This document shows positions 43,471 to 51,939 of a stretch of DNA of 54,051 bases, one piece after another. The notes beneath the pieces were generated by a model. It searched no databases. It saw only the letters and a list, made by a program, of their open reading frames with translations, and was not told where the DNA came from. Made by a program: the position numbers and the translations under genes. Where the stretch lies: positions 1-54,051 of the forward strand of contig NZ_JAIUKE010000018.1 in the NCBI RefSeq assembly GCF_020176795.1, in the 5' to 3' direction. The number at the start of each line of letters is the position of its first letter. Position 1 is the first letter of the stretch. The DNA comes from Streptomyces sp. 8L (GTDB lineage: Bacteria; Actinomycetota; Actinomycetes; Streptomycetales; Streptomycetaceae).

Positions 43471-44342
43471 GTAAGCTCCTTGATCACGTTCTCAACGAGG
43501 GCGGAGCCGGCGGTCAGGGGGACCGCCCACTCCCAGAGGCTGTCGAATGCCGCCATGTAGCTATCGACGTGGTCCTGCTTCGCGAAGTATGTCGACTCCG
43601 CCAGCCCCTCGACCCACACCACGCTGGGTGTCGGTTCGGGGAAGTCCATGATCATGAAGGAGCCGTACAGGCCTGCGTGGCACCCAGTCGTCATCGGTAG
43701 GAGGCTCACGGAGACGGAGGGGTACTCGACGATGTCGATGAGGCGCTGCAACTGGCGCTTCATCGCCTCGCTCGCGATGACCGGTCGGCGCAGGGCGGCC
43801 TCGTCGATGACGACCTTGAATGGTTTGTGGCCGCCGAGGAGGCGTTCCTGCCGTTGCATTCGGATCTCCACCAAAGTGGTCACGCCACGGCTATTGAGAT
43901 CGGGGCGCATCGCCTCGATCACCGCTGCGGCATACTCCTTCGTCTGCAACAGGCCTGGGATCAGGGCGATCTCGTAGGCGCTGAAGGACGAAGCACCCGC
44001 TTCGAACTTGAGGTAGCCGCCGTACTGGGTCGGAGTCAGGAGGTGGCTGTGCCGCTTGTACGGATCCTCTTCGGCGAGGTCGGCGTGCAGCAGTTCGAAG
44101 GCACGGTCCCGCTCGCCGACTGAGGCGAGTTGTTCGTACGGGCCGTCCATCAGCTTGCCGAGCAGTTCCTCCGAGATGCCGCGGGTGGCTCGCTCGACCC
44201 GGCTGAGGTGTCCGTGATCCACTCCAGCTTCATCCGCAACCTGTTTTAGCGTCCAACCACTCGCGACTCGGAGATCCTTCAAGATCTGCGCCAGCTCCCG
44301 CCGCGGCACAGAGGCCGGCACCGTGCTCTTCGACTGGACCAT
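43467..44342 (-). CDS. XRE-family regulator with DUF5753
   Basis: 291 aa from ATG 44342. The frame is open to 44486 but those upstream residues cross the operator-like repeats. The HTH is LRVASGWTLKQVADEAGVDH followed by GHLSRVERATRGI. The DUF5753 domain follows: FSAYEIALIPGLLQTKEYA, RMQRQERLLG, FKVVIDEAALRRPV, VSVSLLPMTTGCHAGLYGSF. WhiJ-type regulators tune development and antibiotic production. It is one of many paralogs expected in a Streptomyces genome. The upstream region carries several dyads that may be its own sites. Confidence 0.92.
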   Translation of the reverse strand: MVQSKSTVPASVPRRELAQILKDLRVASGWTLKQVADEAGVDHGHLSRVERATRGISEELLGKLMDGPYEQLASVGERDRAFELLHADLAEEDPYKRHSHLLTPTQYGGYLKFEAGASSFSAYEIALIPGLLQTKEYAAAVIEAMRPDLNSRGVTTLVEIRMQRQERLLGGHKPFKVVIDEAALRRPVIASEAMKRQLQRLIDIVEYPSVSVSLLPMTTGCHAGLYGSFMIMDFPEPTPSVVWVEGLAESTYFAKQDHVDSYMAAFDSLWEWAVPLTAGSALVENVIKELT

Positions 44343-44416
44343 GGCTGTCAGTCTGCCGTCTGGCATCGGTCGGGACAACCGGCGCGAGGCAATTTGACCA
44401 GTCACATTGCCAGAGC

Positions 44417-44489
44417 CATGCTGTGAGGAGCATGCTACTCGGGTAACAGCATGCGACATCGCCGTGGCGTCATGTCGCATATGCACATG
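44417..44489. promoter_or_regulatory. Cluster of dyads between divergent regulator genes
   Basis: CATGCTGT (44417-44424) and ACAGCATG (44446-44453) form a perfect 8-bp inverted repeat around AGCATGCT (44429-44436), itself a palindrome. A second dyad, CATGT (44471-44475) with ACATG (44485-44489), surrounds CATATG. The region serves the XRE/DUF5753 gene and perhaps the plus-strand regulator at 44752. These are candidate operators. Confidence 0.45.
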
Positions 44490-44751
44490 TCCATGTCAGC
44501 CACCGCGTCATTGGGCTGGGCTGCACCTGCCCCCGTGTGCAATGGCTTGAAGCCAAACCTCTGCGGACGGAGGCCAACACCATGTCACTGAGGGGCACAT
44601 GCACCACTGGGTCAACGTCCGTCGTGCATCGAATCGATGGTCCCAGGCCCGCTGCAGGGCCGTTACCAGCAGCGTCACTGCGCGCCGGCGTGGCGGGAAC
44701 CTGGACGTACCCCTCCTCGGCTTCGGCACGGACATCTGAAGGCGGTAGGTG

Positions 44752-45963
44752 ATGATGCGCAGGGCAATCCGCTTCCCACAGGTGGTCGAGGCCCACCGCA
44801 TGGGCCTCTTCGAGACGTTCACGATCCATTTCAAGCGGGCAGCCAGGGATGTTGCCCAGATCGACGGCAACGCCTCCCTCGCCTCCGTGCACGTCGCACA
44901 GTCCACCTGGGACCGCTGGATGGTCGGAGACATCAAGACCCTTCCACGGCCCACGACATGCCGTGTCCTTGAGCATCTGTTCGGCGAACCGGCGGAGCAG
45001 CTCTTCGCTCGCGAGGCGGGGCACGACTTCATGTCGCCGCACCTGGTCGCGATGGAGTCATTCCGCCTCGCTGACCGTCAGCTCGGCGGCGCGCACGTCT
45101 ACCGGTCCGTGGTGCACTACCTCAACGCGGTCGTCGCCCCGGATTTGTTCAGCACAACGGAGAGCGACGACAGCGAGACCACCTTCGGCGCAGCGGTGGT
45201 CCTCACCGAGATGGCAGCGTGGATGGCCCACGACGCCGGCCGAGACGATCTGGCGTCCGCCCACTTCGACCGGGCCCTTCGGCTGTCGCAGAGCCTGACC
45301 GACGTGACGGCCGGCGCGAACGTGATGGCCGGCATGAGCCACCTGGCCCTGCAGACCAATCAGGCCGACGCCGCCGCCGATCTCGCCCGCAGCGGACTCG
45401 CCCGCCTCACGGCCGGCCCGCGGGTACCCACCATCACGGCCCGTCTCCACGCCATGGAGGCCCGCGCGCTGGCCCAGCTCAACGCCGAGCGCGAGGCGCA
45501 GCGCGCGCTCGAATGCGCACGCGAAGCCCTCGTGCTCGCGCGGACCGCGCCGCCGTCCCGCTGGGCGGCTCCCTTCGATGAAGCGGCGCTCGCCAGCGAG
45601 GCAGCCTCCGTCCTCCTGGAGCTCGGCGCGCTCAAGGAGGCAGTCAAGGAAGCCGAGTACGCCTTGGCGTTGCGTGATGCGAGCCGGGTCCGCAGCCGCG
45701 CGTTCGGGCAGGTCACCTTGGCACGAGTCCTCCTCGCGCAAGGGGAGCCCGACGCGGCGTGCGCGGTCGGCAGAGAGTTGCTCCACGCCTGCCAGTCGGT
45801 GACATCTGTGCGCCTCAGCGGTCAACTCGCCGCGTTGCAGGCCGATTTCGATCCCTATCGACAGGTTTCCAAGGTAGGCGAGCTCCTCACGTGGATGACT
45901 GCCACCGGACAGCACCGTAGATTGCTGCTCGGCAGTCTCGCGCTCCCGGAAGGTCCACAGTGA
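44752..45963 (+). CDS. TPR-like regulatory protein with N-terminal HTH-like segment
   Basis: 403 aa; GTG 44749, ATG 44752 and ATG 44755 are consecutive, and aggcgg upstream fits the ATGs. The N-terminal 75 residues (FKRAARDVAQIDGNASLASV, STWDRWMVGDIKTLPRP) look like a divergent XRE-type domain. The rest is Ala-rich helical hairpins (AAWMAHDAGRDDLASAHFDR, AMEARALAQLNAEREAQRAL), as in TPR repeats. Such proteins often pair with Nudix genes in Streptomyces. The function is unknown; a sensor or regulator is likely. Overlaps the Nudix gene by 4 nt (GTGA). Confidence 0.7.
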   Translation: MMRRAIRFPQVVEAHRMGLFETFTIHFKRAARDVAQIDGNASLASVHVAQSTWDRWMVGDIKTLPRPTTCRVLEHLFGEPAEQLFAREAGHDFMSPHLVAMESFRLADRQLGGAHVYRSVVHYLNAVVAPDLFSTTESDDSETTFGAAVVLTEMAAWMAHDAGRDDLASAHFDRALRLSQSLTDVTAGANVMAGMSHLALQTNQADAAADLARSGLARLTAGPRVPTITARLHAMEARALAQLNAEREAQRALECAREALVLARTAPPSRWAAPFDEAALASEAASVLLELGALKEAVKEAEYALALRDASRVRSRAFGQVTLARVLLAQGEPDAACAVGRELLHACQSVTSVRLSGQLAALQADFDPYRQVSKVGELLTWMTATGQHRRLLLGSLALPEGPQ

Positions 45964-46472
45964 ACGATGCACCGATGCCAGGCGAACCCGGCCGTGAGGC
46001 ATACCTTGCCCAGGGCAATGCCCAGCAGGCCCGGAAGCGTACCGCCGCGGACGCGCTGATCCGGGACCAGGCCGGCAGACTCCTTCTGGTGAACCCGACC
46101 TACAAATCGAAATGGGATCTGCCCGGTGGCATGGCCGAGGAGAACGAGGCTCCCGATGACGCCCTTCGGCGCGAACTGTGGGAAGAGCTCGACCTCACCG
46201 TCGCCGGTCTGCGGTTTCTGTGCGTCGACTGGGTCGGGCGCCACGGCCCGTGGGACGACCTCTTCGGCTTCGTCTTCGACGCCGGTGTTCTGTCACCCAA
46301 GCAGGTTACCGGGCTCAAGCCGAGCGACGAGGAGATCTCTGAGCACCGCTTTTTCGAGATCCCGGAAGCACTAGAGCTACTTCCCGGACGTCAGCGAGCC
46401 CGGGCCGTCAACGCCCTGGAGATCCTGGGAGACGGAGTTCCGCGCTACCTCCGAAACGGTGTCGCTCTCTGA
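45960..46472 (+). CDS. Nudix hydrolase
   Basis: 170 aa, GTG start overlapping the TPR gene. The Nudix box is complete: GGMAEENEAPDDALRREL followed by WEELDL, giving G-x5-E-x7-REL-xEE. It hydrolyses a nucleoside diphosphate linked to another moiety; the substrate is not deducible. Translational coupling to the TPR-like regulator suggests a joint role. Convergent with the AKR-fold gene. Confidence 0.9.
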   Translation: MNDAPMPGEPGREAYLAQGNAQQARKRTAADALIRDQAGRLLLVNPTYKSKWDLPGGMAEENEAPDDALRRELWEELDLTVAGLRFLCVDWVGRHGPWDDLFGFVFDAGVLSPKQVTGLKPSDEEISEHRFFEIPEALELLPGRQRARAVNALEILGDGVPRYLRNGVAL

Positions 46473-46494
46473 AAGAGACCGGCCCATCGGGCGG

Positions 46495-47532
46495 TCACAC
46501 GACGACTTCCACGAATGGAGCAGGCTCCACGGGCGTGAATAGCACATTCCGCATGCGGGTGAACTGTTCGTCGGCCACTGTGAGCTCCTGCTCGGACAGA
46601 GGCATGCCGAGGAGGCCGAGGTCGTGCCGGTGTTGCTCCTCGTCTCCGACGCCGACCACCACCACGGCATTGTGCGCGCGCTGGAGGATGGATCGTAGGG
46701 CCACCCGGGCCAGGGCTTGCGGAGAAGGACCGAACCGGTCGGCCAGCTGTGCGAGACCGTGTCTGACTGCTTCCGCTGCCGCCTCTCGATCGGCCGCCGT
46801 GCCCGGCCACGCGGCCAGAGCACGGTCTACTGAGCCCCGCGCGAGCACCCCGTGGGCCAAGGGCGAGGCGATCACCAGACCCACACCACGGCGCACTGCG
46901 AAGGCCCCGAGGTCCTCGCCGTCCCCAAGGTCGGCCAGCGGCAGCAACCCACTCGCCTGCGTCCAAACCACATCAGGACGGATCCAGTCGAACAGATCCA
47001 GGAAACGTCGTAGCGAACGGGGCGAGGAGCCGAAGCACGGACCCCGCAGCCCGATGGCCCGGATCTCGCCGAGATCGCGCAGGGCCCGCATCTGCTCAAC
47101 GACCGGGTCGAGATACCGGTCGCCGCGCCCGAAATCGTAGGACTCCAGGGTATAGAGGGCCAACTGGTCCGAGTACAGGTTCTCCAGAGTCTGTTCGAGC
47201 TGGTGACGGACCCGCGGGCCGGCGTAGGGGTGGGCAGCAGAGCCCAGTACCCGGCCGACCTTGCTCGCGACCTGCACGTTGTGACCCCGGTGATCCTTGA
47301 GGATCTTGCCGACCAGCCGCTCGGCGTGGCCACGGCAGTGACTGTCAGCCGTGTCGAGCAGTTGCAGTCCGTCGCCGCCGGTGTCCAGAACACGGCGCAG
47401 CCCGTCGAGCAGCCGTGCGTCCCGCAGTGGACGGGCGTTCGGCGCCCATCGGGACGTTCCGCTGCTAACACCCAGGGGCCGCACCATCAACCCCGGGGCC
47501 AGACGGCGGGGCGCGAGATCACTCAGTGACAT
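46495..47532 (-). CDS. Aldo/keto-reductase-fold protein with altered catalytic tetrad
   Basis: 345 aa, ATG start overlapping the HATPase stop by 14 nt. The AKR barrel is clear: LLDTADSHCRGHAERLVGKI, VQVASKVGRV, IRAIGLRGPCFG, VVVVGVGDEEQHRHDL. Against the family pattern the catalytic Asp (DTAD) and Lys (ASK) are present. The catalytic Tyr position is His (DTADSH) and the usual His of the LxxH strand is Glu (LYTLESYD). It may therefore not be a standard reductase, and could bind NADPH as a sensor. Co-transcribed with the HATPase gene. Confidence 0.8.
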   Translation of the reverse strand: MSLSDLAPRRLAPGLMVRPLGVSSGTSRWAPNARPLRDARLLDGLRRVLDTGGDGLQLLDTADSHCRGHAERLVGKILKDHRGHNVQVASKVGRVLGSAAHPYAGPRVRHQLEQTLENLYSDQLALYTLESYDFGRGDRYLDPVVEQMRALRDLGEIRAIGLRGPCFGSSPRSLRRFLDLFDWIRPDVVWTQASGLLPLADLGDGEDLGAFAVRRGVGLVIASPLAHGVLARGSVDRALAAWPGTAADREAAAEAVRHGLAQLADRFGPSPQALARVALRSILQRAHNAVVVVGVGDEEQHRHDLGLLGMPLSEQELTVADEQFTRMRNVLFTPVEPAPFVEVVV

Positions 47533-48001
47533 CGGTCAACACCCCCGCCCGGTAAAGAAAGATCGCGATGACCCGCTTCCCTTTCTCGTCGCGCTGGACT
47601 CCCCAGGCGCTCGCCAGTACGTCCACCAGAAACAAACCTCTCCCGCCTTCATCACCTTCGGCGGCGACCAGGGGCGTCCCCGGAACTGCCGTGGTGTCTT
47701 CACCACCGTCGCGAACCTGGATCGACACTCCCCAGCTGTACACATCGAGGCAGATGTCGAGCGCCGCCCCAGCGTGCTCCAGGGCGTTGCCCACCAGCTC
47801 GTCGGCCACCAGAACCACGTCATCCGTGTATCCGCTGTCGGCCTTCCCCGCGAGGGTCGTTCGGACTATGCGGCGAGCGGCGCTCTGCGGTGCTTCGAGG
47901 TCGCGGAGGTCGATCGCGGCGTGCAGCATCATCTCGCGACGGTCGTCGCGTTCTTGACCGCATGGCAAGACAGTGCTGGTGGGACCAAGCACGGGGATCA
48001 C
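47519..48001 (-). CDS. Anti-sigma-like HATPase domain protein
   Basis: 160 aa from GTG 48001. The only strong purine-rich site is almost touching it, so an ATG about 20 codons in (MMLHAAIDL) is an alternative. The GHKL fold is shown by DDVVLVADELVGNALEHAGA (N-box), VRDGGEDT (G1), and GGRGLFLVDVLASAWG (G2). It is a stand-alone RsbW/SpoIIAB-type serine kinase or anti-sigma factor. It precedes the AKR-fold gene with overlap and lies downstream of the first copy of the long repeat at 48079. Confidence 0.85.
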   Translation of the reverse strand: MIPVLGPTSTVLPCGQERDDRREMMLHAAIDLRDLEAPQSAARRIVRTTLAGKADSGYTDDVVLVADELVGNALEHAGAALDICLDVYSWGVSIQVRDGGEDTTAVPGTPLVAAEGDEGGRGLFLVDVLASAWGVQRDEKGKRVIAIFLYRAGVLTDVTE

Positions 48002-48078
48002 TCCTCCTGCATTCGCGATGCCCGGGGGGCGTGGACAGGAAGTCCTGCTGCATACCGTGGCCCATGTCGCAGTGCAGG

Positions 48079-48487
48079 CGATAGCTCATTCGCCACCCCA
48101 CTTCTCCCCACTTCGCCTGACGAGCAACATTCATGCGCTCGGACACGATCGGCGTGCGGAGGGGAGCAGGCAGCCACCCATCGGCGCGACCGGCGCAGTG
48201 TGCCGAAAACCCGCTCCCACCTGGGGATCTGATCACAATTACCAACACACTCGGCCAAACGCATGTACCACTGCGCTCACATCCAGTCAAGCACTTCCAG
48301 AGAAGTGGGGAGAAGTGGGGTGGCGAAGCCCATTCCTCAGCTGCGAGGTCCCAGGTACGGCATCAACGCCGGGCATGACGACGGAATTAGGCCTATTTGT
48401 AGGCACCTCGGCGAGAGCTGGACGGGGGTTCTCTGCTTTCCGCCGCACCCCCGAAGTGGGGAGAAGTGGGGGCCGAATGAGCTATCG
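48079..48487. repeat. Three copies of a GAAGTGGGG-based repeat in a 920-nt gap
   Basis: Copies at 48079-48115 (minus orientation), 48302-48327 and 48452-48487 (plus orientation). Each contains GAAGTGGGG twice, 10 nt apart, followed by TGGCGAA or a variant. Copies 1 and 3 also share an outer ATGAGCTATCG, so they form an inverted repeat matching 34 of about 36 nt over a 336-nt spacer. Copies 1 and 2 match over 26 nt. The gap 48002-48924 holds no supported gene, so these look like regulatory binding sites serving the HATPase and conservon genes. Confidence 0.8.
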
Positions 48488-48924
48488 GAGCATGCCAAGA
48501 ATCGGCAAGGCTATGCGCAGTTCCTTCGTCCCCGTCGCGGAAAGGTTGCTGCCGTGGTGACTCTCGTCTGGTCGGTTCCCGGCGCCCTCCCCCGCGCTGG
48601 AGGTCTCCTGGCCAGCTCCGCAGGCCCGGCCGGAGAACCCATGAACGCTGCCTGGCGGCCTTCTCCTCACATGGCCGCCGGCAGCCGGCACGCCCTGGGG
48701 CTCCCCTCCGTGGCCCCCCGCAAGGCAAGGACAGCCCTCTGCCCGGGAGAGATCGGCGCTTGGCTCACGCTGCGCCTCTCGCTCACCACGTACACGCAGA
48801 AAGGCCGCTTGCTCCAGCAACCATGCGCACTTCGTCCATGGCGGCACATCGGCCTCATCAACACTGCAGCGCAACTGGCAGAGGCGAGGCCGCATCGATG
48901 ACGACCCACCCACCGAGGATCACG

Positions 48925-50571
48925 ATGTCTGACACTCCATCTGCTTCCCGCCGACGGCACGGGAGACCGGCTGAGGGGCTGGCCACCGACTCCGCGCTTC
49001 GTGCCCGGATGCGTGCGCTGATCGTCGTGCCGGCGGCCGCATCAGGTGCCGTGGCCCTGTCAGCGGACTACCTGCTCCGCCACCCCTCGACGCCTGTGGA
49101 CGCCGGCCAGGCCTTGGGTGTTGCGGTCGCGCTCAGCTGCATCACGATGGCCGCTGGCTGGGTTGCGGTGGGACGGACCGTGGCCTCTGCGTTCAGACAG
49201 CGCGCAACGGACGCCGCGTGGCATGCGCAACGGGAGGAAGAACGCAGGATCGCCGAGCGCATCGTCCAGCAGATGACGACGGACCTGGCGGAGGGTATCC
49301 ACACCATCGAGGAGACACTGCAGCGAAAAGGCATCGCCGCGGAGACACAGCACAGGTTCCCTGTTGCCTCGGGGCTCGTGGAGAACCTCACCGTCCTGCA
49401 GTCCCAAGTAGGCATGTTCCTCGCACGCGCCCAGACAGTCGTTGACACTGCCGGCCGGCAAGAGCGGGCCGCGCTGGTGACCATCGGGCGCCGGATGATC
49501 AGCCTGCTCAGCACCGCCTCGGCGGGGTTCGATGCCCTGGTGCGCACCAACGAAGACCCAGCCCTCCTTGAGCAGGCGTGGCGGCTCGACCACACGGTCG
49601 TCCGGGTGCGCCGCATGGCCCAGAGTTTCGCACTGGTGGGGGGCGCCCGCCCACAGCGTTCCTCACGACCGGTCTCGCTGTTCGAGGTAGTCGGCCACGC
49701 CCTCGGCGAGGTGGAGCACTACCGCCGCGTCACGCATGGTGCACTGGACCTGGGCATCATTCGAGGCGAGGCTGCCGCGGGCATCGCTCACCTGCTGGCG
49801 GAACTCATCGACAACGCCACGAATTTCTCCCCACCCCACACGAACGTAAAGGTCCGCGGCACGCTGGTCCCTGACGGAGTGCTCGTCGAGATCGAAGACC
49901 GGGGCGTGCCGATGCCGGAGGAGCGACGCCACGCGCTGAACCTGCACCTGTCCGATCCCGCCGCACACCAGGCGAGCAATCCCCTCCAGGACGGCGGCCA
50001 GATGGGGATCTGGGTCGTTACCGAATACGCCAACTCACTGGGCCTGCAGGTGACCCTTGAGTCGACGCCGCACGGAGGAAATCAGGCCAACGTCGTCATC
50101 CCGCACGGCCTGTTCGAGCCCCGCCAAGACGCGGGCCAACGACCGGTGGCTGTCCCTCTCCCGACGGAAGCTGCCCACGCCGTACCCCCGGCAGCGGAAT
50201 CCGCACAGCGGACACACCCTCAGCACACAGTCGGCCCCCGTGTCCGCCTGCCTCTCAACCGGGGGGCGGATTCCGGCGACGGGCCGTCATCGGGCCCCGC
50301 CCCATCCGGTGCGCACCGGAGTGGGGGCCCGGTGCCGGATCTGCCGGTCCGGCAATCCAACAGGAGCTACCTGGCGTCCGGCCTGCAGCATCCAGCCGCT
50401 CCACCGACGCCGCCCTCGAAGCAGGAGCACGACCCCACTCTCCTGGCCCGGTTCACCCGAGGGCGCCAGGACGCCGACACCGACCGATCCACCGGGTACA
50501 CAACGCACACTACCGAGCATTCCGCCCCCCAACTGCCTGGAGACACCGATGGCATCCGCGAACGTCAGTGA
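48925..50571 (+). CDS. cvnA: Conservon sensor kinase-like protein CvnA
   Basis: 548 aa from ATG 48925, with cgagga upstream at 48913. Two TM helices near residues 30-75 (LIVVPAAASGAVALSADYLL and VAVALSCITMAAGWVAVG), a helical linker, a dimerisation region (LVTIGRRMISLLSTASAGFD), and a HATPase domain (HLLAELIDNATNFSPP, VEIEDRGVPMP, GGQMGIWVVTEYANSLG). The C-terminal third is Pro/Ser-rich. It is the membrane component of a conservon, a eukaryote-like G-protein signalling complex with CvnB, C and D. It overlaps cvnB by 23 nt. Confidence 0.93.
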   Translation: MSDTPSASRRRHGRPAEGLATDSALRARMRALIVVPAAASGAVALSADYLLRHPSTPVDAGQALGVAVALSCITMAAGWVAVGRTVASAFRQRATDAAWHAQREEERRIAERIVQQMTTDLAEGIHTIEETLQRKGIAAETQHRFPVASGLVENLTVLQSQVGMFLARAQTVVDTAGRQERAALVTIGRRMISLLSTASAGFDALVRTNEDPALLEQAWRLDHTVVRVRRMAQSFALVGGARPQRSSRPVSLFEVVGHALGEVEHYRRVTHGALDLGIIRGEAAAGIAHLLAELIDNATNFSPPHTNVKVRGTLVPDGVLVEIEDRGVPMPEERRHALNLHLSDPAAHQASNPLQDGGQMGIWVVTEYANSLGLQVTLESTPHGGNQANVVIPHGLFEPRQDAGQRPVAVPLPTEAAHAVPPAAESAQRTHPQHTVGPRVRLPLNRGADSGDGPSSGPAPSGAHRSGGPVPDLPVRQSNRSYLASGLQHPAAPPTPPSKQEHDPTLLARFTRGRQDADTDRSTGYTTHTTEHSAPQLPGDTDGIRERQ

Positions 50572-50977
50572 GCAACTCTCCTTCCTCCTGGAGACCTTCG
50601 CCTCGAAGATGGCCGGTGTAACGAGCGTTCTGGTGTCCTCCAAGGACGGGCTGCAACTGGCCGCGCACAACCTCGTGGAGGATGGGGCCTCTGACAGGCT
50701 CAGCGCGGTCACCAGCGGCTTGTTCTCCCTGACCAAGGGCGTGGGCTCCCTTCTGGACGGCGACGGCACCCTCAAGCAGAACGTCGCCGAGTTCGGCGGC
50801 GGCTTCCTGTTCGTCGTCCCCGGGGGGCCGGGCGCCAACGTCACCGTGCTCACGGACTCCACCGTCGACGTCGGCCAGATCGGCTACGACATCGCGCTCC
50901 TGGTCAAGCAGGTCTCCCACGTCATGTCGGTCGAGGCGCGCCACCCTCAGGCTCGCTCGGACGGCCAGGCAGGCTGA
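50549..50977 (+). CDS. cvnB: Roadblock/LC7 protein CvnB
   Basis: 142 aa, ATG inside cvnA. Roadblock fold: FLLETFASKMAGVTSVLVSS, KDGLQLAAHN, ITS-like TSGLFSLTKGVGSLL, FLFVVPGGPGANVTVLTD and VGQIGYDIALLVKQV. It likely acts as a GTPase-activating or scaffold subunit for CvnD. Followed by cvnC after a 1-nt gap. Confidence 0.93.
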   Translation: MASANVSEQLSFLLETFASKMAGVTSVLVSSKDGLQLAAHNLVEDGASDRLSAVTSGLFSLTKGVGSLLDGDGTLKQNVAEFGGGFLFVVPGGPGANVTVLTDSTVDVGQIGYDIALLVKQVSHVMSVEARHPQARSDGQAG

Positions 50978-50978
50978 G

Positions 50979-51332
50979 ATGGCCCCCGACGACGACAGCC
51001 TCGGGCCGGTGCGCCCCTATGTGCTGACGGGCGGTCGCACCGAGCCCAGACATCAACTGGACCGGACGTCCTTGGTGCGGGCCAGCAGCTCCCCTCCCAA
51101 GTCCCTCCTCGGACCGCACCAGGCCAGGATCGTCAACCTGTGCCGAGGACGGTTGCTGTCGGTCCACGAGGTCGCCGGACGCATCGCCCAGCCCCTCCAG
51201 GTCACCAAGATCTGGGTGTCCGATCTGCTCGACCAGCATTACCTGGTGGTGCCCACGCCTAGCGGCTTCACCAGCGACCCCACTGACCCAGTCTTTCTGA
51301 GGAGCGTCCTTGAAGGTCTTGAGCGCGCCTAG
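50979..51332 (+). CDS. cvnC: DUF742 protein CvnC
   Basis: 117 aa, ATG start. VRPYVLTGGRTEPRHQLDRT followed by SLVRAS is the typical DUF742 opening. HQARIVNLCRGRLLSVHEVA, QVTKIWVSDLLDQHYLVVP and the FLRSVLEGLERA end give a winged-helix shape. It bridges CvnB and CvnD in the complex. Overlaps cvnD by 23 nt. Confidence 0.92.
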   Translation: MAPDDDSLGPVRPYVLTGGRTEPRHQLDRTSLVRASSSPPKSLLGPHQARIVNLCRGRLLSVHEVAGRIAQPLQVTKIWVSDLLDQHYLVVPTPSGFTSDPTDPVFLRSVLEGLERA

Positions 51333-51939
51333 CGCACGGGACGCGATCCCTTTCAAGATCGTGATCGCAGGCGGCTTCGGTGCGGGGAAAACAACCTTCG
51401 TCGGAGCGGTCAGCGAGATCACACCGCTGCGCACGGAGGAAACACTCACTCTCGCCGGCGTCGGCACGGACGACCTTGACGGCATCCCGGACAAGTCCAC
51501 GACCACCGTAGCCATGGACTTCGGCCGCAGGACGCTGGACAGGCGCTCCGAGTCCGCCCCCGACCTGCAACTGCTGTTGTTCGGAACACCTGGGCAGGAC
51601 CGCTTCTGGTTTATGTGGGACGACTTGGCCGACGGGGCTGTCGGAGCTGTTGTCCTGGTGGACACCCGGCGCCTGGCGGACTGCTTCGCCGCCGTGGAGT
51701 ACTTCGAACGGCGCGGTCTGCCCTTCGTCGTGGCCATCAACCGCTTCGAGGACGCCTACCCCTACCCGGAGGACAAGGTCAGGTCCGCCATCCGGCTGAA
51801 TCCGACCGTGCCCGTGGTGTCCTGCGACGCCCGCCGAGAGCGGTCGGCCCGGTCAGTGCTCATCGCCCTCGTCCAACACGCCTACAACCGTGCGTCCCTG
51901 ACCGCCACCTCCGTCGGAGCCGAAAATGTCCAACCTTGA
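51310..51939 (+). CDS. cvnD: Ras-like GTPase CvnD
   Basis: 209 aa from TTG 51310 inside cvnC. G1 GGFGAGKTT, switch Thr in KSTTTVAMDFG, G3 FGTPGQDRFWFMWDD, and a degenerate G4 (AINRFED in place of NKxD), as is usual for CvnD proteins. It would cycle GDP/GTP under CvnA/B control to relay a signal, in known cases to development or secondary metabolism. Overlaps the GAF gene by 14 nt. Confidence 0.93.
   Translation: MKVLSAPSARDAIPFKIVIAGGFGAGKTTFVGAVSEITPLRTEETLTLAGVGTDDLDGIPDKSTTTVAMDFGRRTLDRRSESAPDLQLLLFGTPGQDRFWFMWDDLADGAVGAVVLVDTRRLADCFAAVEYFERRGLPFVVAINRFEDAYPYPEDKVRSAIRLNPTVPVVSCDARRERSARSVLIALVQHAYNRASLTATSVGAENVQP

Noticed and set aside
48079..48487. MraZ-type operator or CRISPR array
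   Set aside because: The TGGG spacing differs from the MraZ pattern I recall and there is no division gene nearby. There are only three copies, in mixed orientation with uneven spacers, so it is not CRISPR.
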